From Chondrus crispus (lineage: Eukaryota; Rhodophyta; Florideophyceae; Gigartinales; Gigartinaceae): 64,000 nt of DNA. Below are positions 30,290 to 41,487 of this stretch, piece after piece. The first letter of the stretch is position 1. The number at the start of each line of letters is the position of its first letter. The notes under the pieces were generated by a model, which had not been told where the DNA came from, did not search any database, and saw nothing but the letters and a program-made list of their open reading frames with translations. Where the stretch lies: assembly GCF_000350225.1 (NCBI RefSeq), contig NW_005179100.1:1-64000 (forward strand), written 5' to 3'. The translations under genes and the position numbers were made by a program.

Positions 30290-33200
30290 TTAACCTCGAA
30301 ACCGGACCTTGCATCGCTTTCCCATGCTGATAGGTTCTGCCCAGCCCAGTTCTCCGGTCATGTCCATAGTCCTAATGTCTGCAATATCACTCAAGAAATC
30401 GGATGGTGCCAACGAAGAACCAGAGGGGGCTTGGGTCAGAACAATAAGAAGATCATCTGGGTGCCATCCTCTTCGAAGATCTTTCTCGCCTGGGTTCAAC
30501 GCAACCTTCGTGTAGCGGATTGTGCTGCCTTCTTCTGAATCTGATTGCACAATTTCCCTTTCCAGGTAGCCTAACACAATTGTGCCGACGTTCCTCCCGC
30601 GAGCCATCAGTTCAAAGAAACTGACTTCCTCATCTTTTGTTAAGTCCACATAAGATTCAACGCTTTCCAGGGTGATTTCGGAGTCATGTGGGTCAAATAA
30701 TGTGTTTAGAAAACGATTGACTGAACCATCTTCTGAAACCATTGCCACTGCCTTCGAAATAAGCTCGCTGCTAGCAACGACCGCGTCAATGGAATTGACA
30801 ATCGAAAGCATAGCCCGTGATCGAGAATCCACGATTTCCCCAACTATAACTCCTCGAGAAGAGTTATTATCAAGAGTGGCCTTTGAGCCAATGAAACGCT
30901 GGCTCCGTGCTCTGCCCAACGCCCCACGCATCGAAGCGAATGTGCTCAGGCTGTTCATGCTTCTTGGACCGTTTGAGTCATCTTTTCGTGGTGCTGCAAT
31001 GTTGCAGAACTCGTTGTCCGGAGATGGTTCGTTTCTTCTCGTGGTGATATCCTGTATCATCATCACTACTGTTATCACACGTGCGTCTGCATCACCAAGT
31101 GTCTCTGACTTTCCTCCTGAAGACTGATCTGATGACCCTTTTGAGCGACCAGAAGACCTCAAATGGTTTGAATGCGCATCGGATGCGCCAACAATAACAC
31201 TTGAAAAAGTTTCCAAAGGTAATTGGGCTAGCACATTTCGTCGACATGCACCAACACGGTGCACAACCTTGACTCGACTATTCGACTCCCACCCTCTGAG
31301 TGACAACTCACTTTCTCGCTGTTCTACAGCAAGTTCAGATAGTATCCAAAATTCTGATCCGAATGGAGCAACGGCAGAGTAAACCTGCAGTAAGTTTCCC
31401 ATGTCAAAGCGCCAACCACAGAACAAAATCCGTTCAATCTCCTGTTCTCCAGAATCTTTGCTAGCAAGGCACTTTGACGGCATTGCTGAGCTTCTCGCCC
31501 AATCCTTCGAAAAATTCCGGATAGCCTCGAGCCCTCCGGGACAAACGTCAACATACCTCATGGCATGATTGTAGGGGTCGTACACCGCTTCCCTAATGAG
31601 AGAATGTGTAATAGAAGCACAATAGGTGTCGTCGTCTTCTGCAAGAACAATAATTTGGTCGCCATCACCAATGACGTACGAATCCGAAGGGTTCAGCATT
31701 AAATCTCCAGATGCGGTCTTCACTCCTACGAAAAGAACACAGGAATGGAATGTCAGCACAGTAGTCCACGCTTCTGGCATGGAAGGACCAATATAGGGGC
31801 AAAAATGGGAATACGCACCAAGCGGGATTGCATCTTCGAAGCTGCCAGAATTTTGGGAAAGCAATAGGGAGCGAGAGTGTTTAAACAAGCACAAGATCGC
31901 GGTGGTTAGTAAAAAATGCTGAGACGCGAAGGACAGAAACGGACAGGGCACAGAGAGAGGTTTTTCTGCATACCATAGAAGGACCTCCTTAAAGCTCAGT
32001 CCCCGTAGTATCCCCCACTGGCCTGAGTACGTTTCGCAGCCGTCGAACCCCAGCTAAAAGGTCAAAAAATGTTAGGATTCTTGTAGCAAACAGGAGATGC
32101 GAGCATCCCAAAGACATTCATACTCGTGAAGGGAATACAGATAACTCACCAGTTCTTGCCAAACGTCCGCTACCAGGGGATTTCTTGCTGCTTGCAGCAT
32201 CAACCTTCCAAGCACATCATTAGCTAGAACAGGCTCGACAAGCTCTGGGCATATTGAGGTCATTATTGCAGCATTTTCTGTATCCATTACTTCGATGACG
32301 ACTCTGTCTGGCCGGGGGACGACAATCTCGGCAGAAGCTTCAAAGTTGGGACCTTTCAACTTCTTGTTCTTTTCAACCGCCGCTTTCTCTCTCTCAAGAG
32401 CTGAGACAATGCTTAAAAGGATTTGTAATGAACGGGCATCGTTTGTCTCAGCATCATTTTCATCATCACCCAAGATAATTATTGACCGGGCTCGGAAGAA
32501 GGACACCTTTTGCAAGTCTTGATATGAAAGGGGGGATCCAGATCTACAAACAACTCTAGTACCCACGTTTGCAAAACTGAAATCACATTGTGCAATATCG
32601 TTTTCCATATCTTCTTTTTCTCGCTGATCGGAAAGACATACAATGACGTTACCTCCGGCGCTTTCTCCAGCTTTCGCCAATTGAACCATGACAGAAAGCG
32701 ACTTCACAGACCACCCTATTATGAGGGTATGGCCAGTTTCCTGTTGATATTCGCGAAAGTTTCGAATCATTTACGAGATGTCGAGTCAGAAATGAGAACG
32801 TGAAAAAGTGAAAGTAATGGTTCTCGAGATAGCATATGCTTCTTGAAGATGCTTCTTGAAAAATATTTGCGATTCTTGATATGTGCCTGGAGGCTACATA
32901 ATTGACTGCTTACCGTCACAGAGCTTTCTCCTTTTCGTAGACTGTCGTACTTTGTCTGAACAGCATCAGAAATAATGGATAGGAGTAGAGCAGTTAGAAC
33001 CAATCCTCCAACATTTGTGCAGACGGCGACCAATCGTAAGGAGGGGCTGGTTGAGTTGATGAATCCCCAATCGAGACCCGACCCGAGTGCGGCTGCCCAT
33101 AAAGACTCTATCCACGGCTCAGAAGCCATCCAACTGATTAGTGTACCTGAAGACAGAATGAGGCACCATGTTAAAGCCATTAGAACCAAGGCTTTCGCAT

Positions 33201-33776
33201 ACCTGCAGGAATAGATTTAGCAAGGGATTCAAAAGGAAAATTTCAGTTAGACATGCTTAGAATAGAACCGTAGGCGTGGGAGATTGAGCATTGGTAAACT
33301 TTAACTGTTTCCACCCAATTGAGAACGTACGGGTTCGTAGACAACCAGTAATCAACGTAATAGTAAAGCTTTTGTCGTGACGTAGGTCCATGATCTTGGC
33401 GCCGACGTCTCCAGGTCTGAAATACGGCCTGAATTTTAGTCCAGAAACCGTAACGCTTCAAGCTGAAGTGAATTGACATCAGAAGACAAGCGGGTTTAAT
33501 CCCATAATGAAGCGCAAAAACGATGAATGCAAGCAAAGACATGTACACCGGGATTTGCACAGACTTAGAAGCCCCATCGTCGGCAACCGTGAGACTTGCA
33601 AGTCGACGAAAGTTCTTTGACAACACCCGCCTCTGTTTTACTCGGCGCATTATGTTTCTTCCCCTAAGCATCTTGTGATCCAGAAACAACATAAATGCCG
33701 TAAGTTGAGGCTTGCAAAATTTTTTCAAGATGAGAAGTAGCTGGACCGCTCTCGAAACCCCGCGCTGGTAGTTCAA
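30290..33776 (-). CDS. CASTOR/POLLUX/DMI1-like ion channel, six visible exons
   Basis: Frames join at GT-AG sites: 33331-33776 (5' end open), 32914-33202, 32150-32740, 31974-32053, 31819-31841 (a 23-nt microexon) and 30290-31725. The introns are 128, 173, 96, 132 and 93 bp. All phases agree, giving 954 residues. Plant CASTOR and POLLUX are nuclear-envelope cation channels needed for calcium oscillations in symbiosis; homologs in algae have no established role. Visible features are YYVDYWLSTNP with helices before the pore, ISDAVQTKYDSLRKGESSVT at the pore-to-cytosol link, then the CASTOR-type RCK-like region: HTLIIGWS, VVCRSGSPLS, ARSIIILGDDEN, DVLGRLMLQAARNP, FEDAIPLGVKTASGD, ILNPSDSY-like LNPSDSY, AEDDDTY and ERILFCGWRFDM. 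No ATG occurs at 33776. An acceptor-like TATTTAG lies at about 33800, so one or more 5' exons are unresolved. Confidence 0.88.
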
Positions 33777-34940
33777 GAAGGATCGGAAGAAACTAAATAG
33801 TGTATGTCTTTATGTTTAGAGAATATTGATCTTGCAGCCAACATGCCTATGTGCTTAATTCCAGCCCTCGGAGAAGCAGGGAATTTTGCGCTGATTACGC
33901 GGCATTTCGAGAGATGTGACAAGACATTTCGCTTGTCACATGTTGGGACGCGCCTTCACAAAAAGCGTCTGGAGTATCTCGTCAAAACGTGCAACCAACA
34001 TTCCATCCAACAGCAGAAATTCAATTCAAAGATATTAACCTACGGCGTCATTTTTCCTTCTGCTTCTATGCATGATGAAGAGAATGATACTCTTTTTGGT
34101 CCTTCACAGAAATCACTCTACGCTTGATGACAAGCACACTTCATTTCGTTTCACGCCAACCTAAGATTTCATGTATAGACATATATGTATGTGTATCTTG
34201 GAAGCGTTCTCCTTGAACAACGTGTAAGGAGGATTGTACTGTTTCCCTAAAAGATTTATGTATTTTTGCCGTGTTGTGAATGTGAGGCCCTACCGGAGTA
34301 TCACCCAGAGTTAAACCAATGTTGGACACTACAAAAAGCGACATGTGCGCAAACTTTCCTCGGTCGTCATGCTCACTGCTACCCGTCCGTCCTTCAATCA
34401 TGATATATTATAGATAATGTAAACTAGGTACTGCAATAGGCCGTGCATTCGTTCTCTCTGAACCTTGCACTTCCACTGCAATTTTGTGCCCTGTGTTGCC
34501 TCTGATCTTCTCTTGGATAGAGCAGTTGCTTTTCCCTTTTTCGTTATTTGCATGAGCGAAAGTTAGTTTTCCGAAGGTATCGCGATGGAGAAGATCATGC
34601 CGGTTTGAATGCACTGTATGTGCAGTACCCTTACACGTAGGACGAACGATTATTTCATGCTTCTCGTGGGGATGCTGCACTGTACAGTGGTTTCCTTGCC
34701 TGGTCGTCATCAGCCAATGATATCACTGAAATGCTTACACCCTTTCCGGTCTCGGAAAAATCCCACCTGCCTCTTGATACCCAGTCGCCTAACGCCCCAT
34801 GCCTAAGCGCCTTATTCGGTGACTAGTGCACCGTACGGATTGCTCAGCCAACCTCACGCCGGTCGTCTCTACTCTTTAGTCTATGGAATCACCGCATCTC
34901 ACTTGCCCGCCGCACCAGCAGAGGATACGCGCGTAGTTTC
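33777..34940. other. Divergent upstream region, possible unresolved 5' exon of POLLUX-like gene
   Basis: About 1.2 kb between the open 5' end of the minus-strand channel gene and the plus-strand membrane-protein gene. On the minus strand, CTCTAAAC about 30 nt before TATTTAG at about 33800 looks like a branch site and acceptor, so at least one channel exon may lie here. I could not place it. A 107-codon plus-strand frame (33804-34127) shows no family resemblance. A TGCAGTACCCTTACAC motif occurs at about 34621. Confidence 0.45.
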
Positions 34941-36804
34941 ATGATGTATTCGACAAGAGTCTGGTTCTTGTTTTTGCTCGCCGTCTCGTGGCTAGCACTT
35001 ACATCACACGCGAACACAGTTGGCCGGCAAGAGGACGGCGCGGAGCCGGCCGAGAATACACCGGGCGAGGATCAGAATGCAGGCCATGCGCCACAATCCT
35101 CTGTAACAAATGGATCAGAGCCTCAACCGGAGGAAAACGCCCCTGAGCAACCGCCGGCGTCTGAAGGCGATGGTGTGACGGGCAATAGTACGGAGAGCAA
35201 AACCCCGGAAAAGAGCCCCGTACTTTCTTCCCTTTACATTAACACTGCCAAACCTGGATTGGGAAGCCGCATTACTACGAAAGTGTTCAAAGACGGAGCT
35301 TTGTCCGGCCTCTTCAATTCGTGCCTCACTACCACCGCCGATCCGTCCACTCCTGACACCGATTGCTTTTTAGACGATCAATACAATGATCGTTTGCAGT
35401 TTGATATTACCTATAGCGTGCCTGCCTCTGAAATTGAGAACGCTTTCAAGGCGACCCCACCAACACTGCAGTTACTCGGGGATTCCGCGGATGCTTCGGA
35501 TGCAATTGTTTTATCGTACGCGGTGGCACTGCAATCGTCAAGTGCAGAAGTGATGGTCAGATATTTTTGCAAGAAGGATGCGGATGCCCTAATAGATCTT
35601 GAACTCAAAATTCAATTCGGTGCCGATCCCGACTCTGTGGTCCCAATCAAATGGAAAAAGAAATGCACAGGCGGAGTAAACACACAATTGGAGTTTGGCT
35701 ACACTACAGACAACCAGAAGAGCGGTGAAAAGGTTCGCCATCCTTTCGGGTCTGATGCGGATGCGCCCTACGTGGTCCCGCCAAGCGATGTGTCCACCGA
35801 GGTATATGCGAAGTTACTGCAGCCTGGTGCACAACAGGAATTCTTAGCACCACTTGTAATCAGCAGCGATCCGAGCATTGTTAGCGTTGCAGTTCGCGGA
35901 AATCATCCCAATGGGGGGATTTTCCAGGGTCTGGACATGACCGAATTTCAAGTGAGCTACGAATGCGTGACGAAAGGTTCTTCTGATGTTTCTGTGAGCG
36001 TAGGAATTCCGCCTTTTCAGAATTTGACCTCCACGTGGGAGAAGGGTAAGAGCATCAAAAGACGGATCGCTCCAGAGCTATTGCGTGAAATTAAGAATGT
36101 CATGCACTGCTATATTTCGTGATTTTTCTAACTGAGCTTTTTTACATTGACTTCTCTTTTATTGCGTAGATTGCGGGGGAAAGATAGCAAGTAAGCTTTC
36201 AGTTGGCAGCACAGAAGGTGCTTTCGACATTGTAGATATGGGCAAACCTACCCCGAAGTACATGGTCGCGATTGAAAACATTGGAACAGCCCATTCGGAA
36301 GAACATCTACATCTTCCTGGAAACCAATCGGAATGGACGATATATTTGACGTATGGTACACCAGGCACAGACAGCGGGGCCTCTAAAGATGCTGCCCTAC
36401 ACATTGGACGGATCGGCGTCACTGTCGAGCACCCAGGAGTGATAGCTGCAGCCTCTCCGCGGTTGAGCACTCGCAGAAAATTTGGTTGGGGGGATGTCAC
36501 AAACTCAGAAAATTCACTTAATGCTGGAGAAAAGGTCAAGGTGTCTTTCCATTTCGTGTGTCGTAAGGTGGGGGAGAGTCGGTTGCTTATTACAGTACCG
36601 ATTCTTGACTATGATACGTTGGAATTTGGTATAGCAAAGGAATGCGATCATGTTGGATCGTCGCACAAAGCGAAGCAATTCGTGTTGACAGTAGGAAATG
36701 TGTCTTGGGTTACCGGGGTTGTTGTAGTTTTGGCAGTGGCGTACTGCGTCCGAAAACGACGCAGGGATGCTGGGTTTCAACCGGTTGCAAACACTGAGAA
36801 GTGA
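34941..36804 (+). CDS. Type I membrane glycoprotein-like protein, unknown function
   Basis: Exon 1 (34941-36045) and exon 2 (36170-36804) join across a 124-bp intron (donor G|GTAAGAG, branch TTCTAACTG, acceptor TTGCGTAG). The product is 579 residues. It begins with a signal peptide (VWFLFLLAVSWLALTSHA), then a disordered Glu/Pro-rich segment to about residue 95. A large beta-rich ectodomain follows, with pairs of cysteines and several N-x-S/T sites. One membrane helix (VSWVTGVVVVLAVAYCV) comes before a short basic tail, RKRRRDAGFQPVANTEK. This is the layout of a cell-surface or endomembrane receptor-like protein. I recognise no domain. Without splicing the first frame would end before the membrane helix, so the intron matters to topology. 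Confidence 0.75.
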
Positions 36805-37428
36805 ACGATACGTAGTTGATTGGTCACAACATATATTTTACCACATCGTCGCGTTACGGTTTATGAGTTGGGGTTTAGAAGCTGTTCGACTTAGTACCTC
36901 GAAGCCTGCTCTATTTGGTTTCGGTGGCCTGATGATGTATATTGGTTTGCAGTCTAAGTTTGTTGGCTCCAAACTTGCCAGGTGCGCGAAAGCTTGTGGT
37001 GTATACTTCACAATGAATGTATTTGTTATGGGCTTGATATCCTTCAGGACCCAAGAACGTACCCAAGAACGCCGTTCAGCGATATTGCTCAGCCTTGTCC
37101 CTGGATGGGTGTCGCGGCGGTATGGCGTACCCTTGGTACGGTATAATTCAGGCGGGACACGGCACAGTACAGTTCTGTACGGAGAAAAAGATTGCAATGC
37201 GAAGATTTTCTGGATTTTTTCTCTGGTTCGTGATCGATCTGGAGAGTATTGCACACTGTCTATTAGAACACCAGCAGCCACCTACCCCGGCACCTCGTTT
37301 TGACATAAGAGTGTGTAGATTGTCAATTCTAGACAAGGTGTCAAGCAGCTACAGTAGTGATAATTGCGTGGCTTGTAAACATATTCAGTCAATCGCAAGA
37401 TTTCCGAAAGGCTTGCATGGAGGGAAGG
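36805..37428. other. Intergenic spacer with palindromic GTACCCTTGGTAC motif
   Basis: Between two plus-strand genes. Near 37128-37142 is GTACCCTTGGTAC, and near 37163-37180 is CAGTACAGTTCTGTAC. Both belong to the dispersed intergenic motif family. A 12-bp direct repeat (CCCAAGAACGTA) occurs near 37052. No coding region is supported; an overlapping frame running from 36767 is a continuation in another frame and not convincing. Confidence 0.5.
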
Positions 37429-38706
37429 ATGGCGTGGGTGCCGACCTCGACTGCATTTCTCTCTCGAAGGGGAGCTTCAGGCACATGCGTTAAAGGAGCT
37501 CGACAAAGGCAAATTTACGGGTGCGCAAAGCGAGCCCCGATGATGTCTGCGCTCAATGAACGCCCTAAGACGGACGAGTACGCTCAGTTTGCGGAAAAGC
37601 TTGACGTCGGCACTACGAAACCTGCGCCCTCGCCTTCTGATGATCTTAGCGCAACGAAAGAAACGGTGGTGAAAGAAGAAGAAAAGAAGAAGTACGCTGA
37701 GTTTGCAGAGTTGCTGGGAGTGGAGGAAAGGCAACCAAGCTCTGACCCAGTGCGGAAAGAGGTTGGAGAGGCTGCCCCGAAGACGGTGGATATTGATCCT
37801 AGGGACTACGACATTTTCGATAAGCTATTACATCGTTCCGGTGGGACTGGAAGAAAGCCAGTTAAAGGATCGAAGCGATTTACGTCTGCCGCTGCTGTCA
37901 CCGGCAGGGAGCGTCCAGTCCAATCTGATATTCCCAGTGCAACCGACGAGGTTCCTGATACTTCGAAAGATCGTCAGAACGAGGGCACTGTTCTTTCCGA
38001 AGGAATGAATGTCTCTGCTTTTTCGGAGGAACAAGTTGAGGATGCTTACGACGTAATGATGGAAGAGTTTGGTTCTGATTTCCATGGGAGAGCGAAAGCG
38101 AAACCTATCGACGCACCTGCTGCCGAAGTGGAAGCACCAGTACCAGATTTGCAAGCGCCGCCTATTCGCCCCGGGACACCTTCAATTGACAATCATGGAA
38201 ATCCAGACCCCGGGTCGAAGCCTATTCAGCCAGAAACCGAAGTCGCACAGACCCCACCCCCCGAATTGAAGGCGAAGCCGATGCAACCTGGGCTGGTCCC
38301 TCCCATCACGGGAGTGACACCTTCAATTGACAATCATGGAAATCCAGACCCCGGGTCGAAGCCCATTCAGCCAGAAACCGAAGTCGTACAGACCCCACCC
38401 CCAGAATTGAAGGCGAGGCCGATGCAACCTGGGCTGGTCCCTCCCATCACAAGAGTGTCAAAAGCCACGCCACAGAGCGCGCAAATTTTGCATGAGGGAC
38501 AGGAGACGGTGTCCGCACCTGAAGTAGTAGAGGAGCAAGTCTCGGAATTGCGAAAACCTCCAAGCAGGCCGGAGTACGAAGAATTCGCCAGTGCTTTTAG
38601 TACACGAGATGGAAACCGCAGCAGGAGAAGAGAGCGAAAGACAGAGTTTGTGACAGATGAAGCAGTAACTCTGAAGGACCCAAAGCTGGTATTTAGAGTG
38701 GATTAA
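37429..38706 (+). CDS. Probable plastid-targeted disordered protein with repeated YxxFAxxL motif
   Basis: A 425-residue, low-complexity, Pro/Glu-rich protein in a single exon. From the ATG at 37429 it starts MAWVPTSTAFLSRRG and continues basic and Ser/Gly-rich, like a primary-plastid transit peptide. An ATG 12 bp upstream is also possible. Four short motifs share Y-x-x-F-A/D-x-x-L/F: EYAQFAEKL (about 51), KYAEFAELL (about 88), DYDIFDKLL (about 127) and EYEEFASAF (about 383). Between them is a 47-residue tandem duplication (PSIDNHGNPDPGSKPIQPE onward). No folded domain or membrane segment is visible. Repeated short motifs separated by disordered spacers are typical of multivalent linker or scaffold proteins. 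The function is unknown and I match it to no family. Confidence 0.75.
   Translation: MAWVPTSTAFLSRRGASGTCVKGARQRQIYGCAKRAPMMSALNERPKTDEYAQFAEKLDVGTTKPAPSPSDDLSATKETVVKEEEKKKYAEFAELLGVEERQPSSDPVRKEVGEAAPKTVDIDPRDYDIFDKLLHRSGGTGRKPVKGSKRFTSAAAVTGRERPVQSDIPSATDEVPDTSKDRQNEGTVLSEGMNVSAFSEEQVEDAYDVMMEEFGSDFHGRAKAKPIDAPAAEVEAPVPDLQAPPIRPGTPSIDNHGNPDPGSKPIQPETEVAQTPPPELKAKPMQPGLVPPITGVTPSIDNHGNPDPGSKPIQPETEVVQTPPPELKARPMQPGLVPPITRVSKATPQSAQILHEGQETVSAPEVVEEQVSELRKPPSRPEYEEFASAFSTRDGNRSRRRERKTEFVTDEAVTLKDPKLVFRVD
38176..38457 (+). repeat. 141-bp in-frame tandem duplication inside the repeat protein
   Basis: Two near-identical 141-bp copies begin at 38176 and 38317, encoding 47 residues each with only a few substitutions (for example VAQT/VVQT and KAKP/KARP). 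The length is a multiple of three, so the frame is preserved. The high identity suggests a recent event or ongoing homogenisation. Confidence 0.93.
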
Positions 38707-39562
38707 TCAAGACGAGTCTGCCGCAGGCCTTGTTTGTCGCTACACGCGCCATAAAGTTTTGTGTGATTGTTGCACGTTGACCACATGAAGACAAGCTGTT
38801 AGGCATCACGTTATGCGTAAAAACGAACCGGCACTTCAGCGCAATTAGAAGGAACTCGCGGTCATGAGTGCATGGACTTTCATCAATGTGATATGCTTTT
38901 TTCTACGCGGATGCATTATATGGGGGCAAAGCGTTTGCACAGGCAGCCTGAAGAGACGACTCTTTAGTCTGCTTTCTTAGGACGTTTTGTATTGTTGGTG
39001 ATGATATCTCCCAGTTTGTTTGAGGTGACGTTTGCTCAAAGGCCACAGGAAGGATTTTGTGTCGCACACTGTCTCGGCTCAAAGACCCGGTCACTAGATT
39101 GTATCGTGGCTATTCCACTTCTTAGTTATGGTGCCGGAGTTTGGCCCCTGTTTGCCGGAGCCTGTCTCGGGTTGCTGCCGACCTTTAGATGACGACCGGG
39201 AGCCCTACCCTTGGTACAGCATGAGAGGTCGATGGTGTGACTCGGCATGTGCTGGCATCGCCATTGCGGCCAGCAATGTCGCCGGCCTGTATCTGCAATA
39301 AAATCTGAGACTCGACGTAATTTCGTTGAGCCTCGCTGATCCACTGTAAGGAAGTCAAGTGATGCATTCCAGCGCGGTCTGCTTTGGAACGACTATCTTT
39401 ACCGCATGCTTGCACAGGAAGCCGTGACAGCCTCTGCGCCCGAACTGCCTTGTGATACAGCAGATATTTTCATTCACTTTTGAGCGCAGTGGGAGTACAC
39501 TTGTCAAGCTGGAGCTCTGAGTACTGACGTCTGAGTCATTAGCGTTTCTACATCTTCCACAA
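38707..39562. other. Intergenic spacer
   Basis: About 0.86 kb between two plus-strand genes. It contains TACCCTTGGTACAG at about 39206 from the dispersed motif family. Short overlapping frames on both strands have no family resemblance. Nothing else supported. Confidence 0.55.
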
Positions 39563-41008
39563 ATGACCGACGACAAAATTGCCACGAACCCAGCCCCCGA
39601 GCCGGTCTCTGGCGTGGAAACCGAGGGGAAGCCAGAGGAGGTGGTCCCCACACCAGACGATAACAAGCCCACGGAAAGCTCTGACTGGGCTGGGGCTGAA
39701 GAAACCGATGAGCTAGGTGCACCGCCCGACTTTGCCGCCGAAATCGCTGAGGCTGATGAGTCATCGCGCGTGGAAGTCTTGCAAGCCGATCCAACCACTC
39801 CCTACCACGCTGCGACTACCTTTGAAGAGATTGGAATGAGCGAGGAATTGCTCAAAGGCGTTTACCACATGAAGTTTACAAAGCCCTCTAAGATTCAGGC
39901 TTCGTCCCTGCCGCTTATTCTTTCGGCGGACGGCGATCACAAGAATCTCATTGCGCAAGGGCATAACGGTTCCGGAAAGACGGCATGCTTTGTGTTGGGT
40001 ATGTTGTCACGGGTTGATACGAGCAGTGAAGCTACTCAGGCCCTGTGCCTCGTGCCGACGAGGGAGCTTGCAAGGCAGATCGGCGATGTTGTCGCGTCGC
40101 TTGGGCGATACACGAAGGCGACTACAAAAATAGCTGTGAAGGCAACAGAAGAGGAGCGAAGGGCTGCGTATGCGAGAGAGGAAACAGGGCATTTGACTGA
40201 ACACATAGTCGTTGGGACGCCAGGCAAGGTAATGGAACTGATCAAGAAGCGTCGCTTGAACACTTCTGCGATGAAGATATTGGTATTGGACGAGGCGGAT
40301 GAAATGGTTGATACTCAAGGGATGGGTGACCAGACCATACGAATCAAGCGCATGCTTCCAAAAGGCGTGCAGGTGTTGCTCTTTTCGGCAACTTACGCAG
40401 ATAACGTCAGAGGTCTTGCGAGTAAGCTGGCACCGTCAGCAAATCAGATTACTATCAAACGTGAAACTCTATCGCTTGACAAGATCCAGCAATACTACCT
40501 CGACACGGGGTCTAAGGGGGCACGTTTTACGATACTTAATGAAATTTATGAACTTCTGAATGTCGGTCAGAGTATTATTTTCGTGGGGAGAAGAGATGAA
40601 GCGGCGTCTCTATCTACTAGATTACGCGATGATGGGCACGCCGTTTCCGTGTTGTATGGAGGAGATATGACGCCAGAGGAGAGAGACCGGGTGATTGACG
40701 AGTTTCGAGCGGGCACGACCAAGGTCCTCATTACAACAAACGTGCTCAGCCGCGGCGTTGACGTTCTTGCGGTGAGTGTTGTCATTAACTACGATCTTCC
40801 GACAGACAGGCAGGGCCAATCTGACCCGGAGACCTATCTCCATCGCATTGGGAGAACGGGGCGTTTCGGGCGAAAAGGAGTTGCGGTTAACTTTGTTTAT
40901 GATTCCCGGTCCAAACGTGTCCTAAAGGAGCTGGAGGAGTATTACTCGAAACCCATTACAAGGGTTGAGGACGCTGAGGAGCTCCAGGACAGGCTCAAAG
41001 ACCTGTAG
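39563..41008 (+). CDS. DBP5: DEAD-box RNA helicase DDX19/DBP5 (mRNA export)
   Basis: A 481-residue single-exon helicase. DBP5/DDX19 (plant LOS4) works at the cytoplasmic face of the nuclear pore, where it removes export factors from mRNPs under control of Gle1 and Nup214/159. After an acidic, disordered N-terminus of about 90 residues come the Q-motif region (MKFTKPSKIQASSLP), motif I GHNGSGKT (about 133), PTRELA, TPGKV, DEAD (about 243), SAT (about 276), and in the second RecA domain IIFVGRRDEA, TTNVLSRGVDV and HRIGRTGRFG (about 427). KPSKIQ with LPLIL and the LPTDRQGQSDPETYLHR stretch are typical of this subfamily rather than eIF4A. The ATG at 39563 follows an in-frame stop-containing leader. 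Confidence 0.93.
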   Translation: MTDDKIATNPAPEPVSGVETEGKPEEVVPTPDDNKPTESSDWAGAEETDELGAPPDFAAEIAEADESSRVEVLQADPTTPYHAATTFEEIGMSEELLKGVYHMKFTKPSKIQASSLPLILSADGDHKNLIAQGHNGSGKTACFVLGMLSRVDTSSEATQALCLVPTRELARQIGDVVASLGRYTKATTKIAVKATEEERRAAYAREETGHLTEHIVVGTPGKVMELIKKRRLNTSAMKILVLDEADEMVDTQGMGDQTIRIKRMLPKGVQVLLFSATYADNVRGLASKLAPSANQITIKRETLSLDKIQQYYLDTGSKGARFTILNEIYELLNVGQSIIFVGRRDEAASLSTRLRDDGHAVSVLYGGDMTPEERDRVIDEFRAGTTKVLITTNVLSRGVDVLAVSVVINYDLPTDRQGQSDPETYLHRIGRTGRFGRKGVAVNFVYDSRSKRVLKELEEYYSKPITRVEDAEELQDRLKDL

Positions 41009-41487
41009 CTTTTGACTTGATGCGTATGCAAGTCGTGGACGACAATGGCCGTAGTGGCAGTATCAACCACGGCCGTGGTATCTGCACGTGTGGCATGGAT
41101 TAGGCGCTTGTAGGATCAGACTTGAGTTTTCGACTGACATAAAGTTTGTGCGACGGGGGTTTGAACAAAATCGGAATACCGCCTACTATGACCTGTGGGT
41201 TTAACATTGCGCCTTCTACGTAAATCATGCTTCAGTTTGAAGTGCATTTGCCTCCAAGCTAGCATAAAATGTTCAACCACGACATAAAATGGCAAAAATG
41301 CTCTAGGATTGGGCCAGTAGCGAGCATATCTTTACGCTGGAAGGTAGTACTCAGAGAAATACATGTCACCGAGGTAGCGCATGGGGTCGTTCGTGACGCC
41401 CATGTGAGAAGCAACGCTTGGCATCTGATACCATCCATGAGGCGGATCGCGGGATCGCTGCGCATATCTTCCGACGTATAGACGTTT
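41009..41487. other. Convergent 3' spacer
   Basis: Between the helicase stop and the eS17 stop, about 480 bp. Probably both 3' UTRs; no gene or repeat noticed. Confidence 0.6.

Noticed and set aside
31726-31951. Hydrophobic N-terminal extension of the last large frame of the channel gene, starting at a non-ATG codon
   Set aside because: It reads through two introns and the microexon. The hydrophobic run is not expected at that position in CASTOR/POLLUX.
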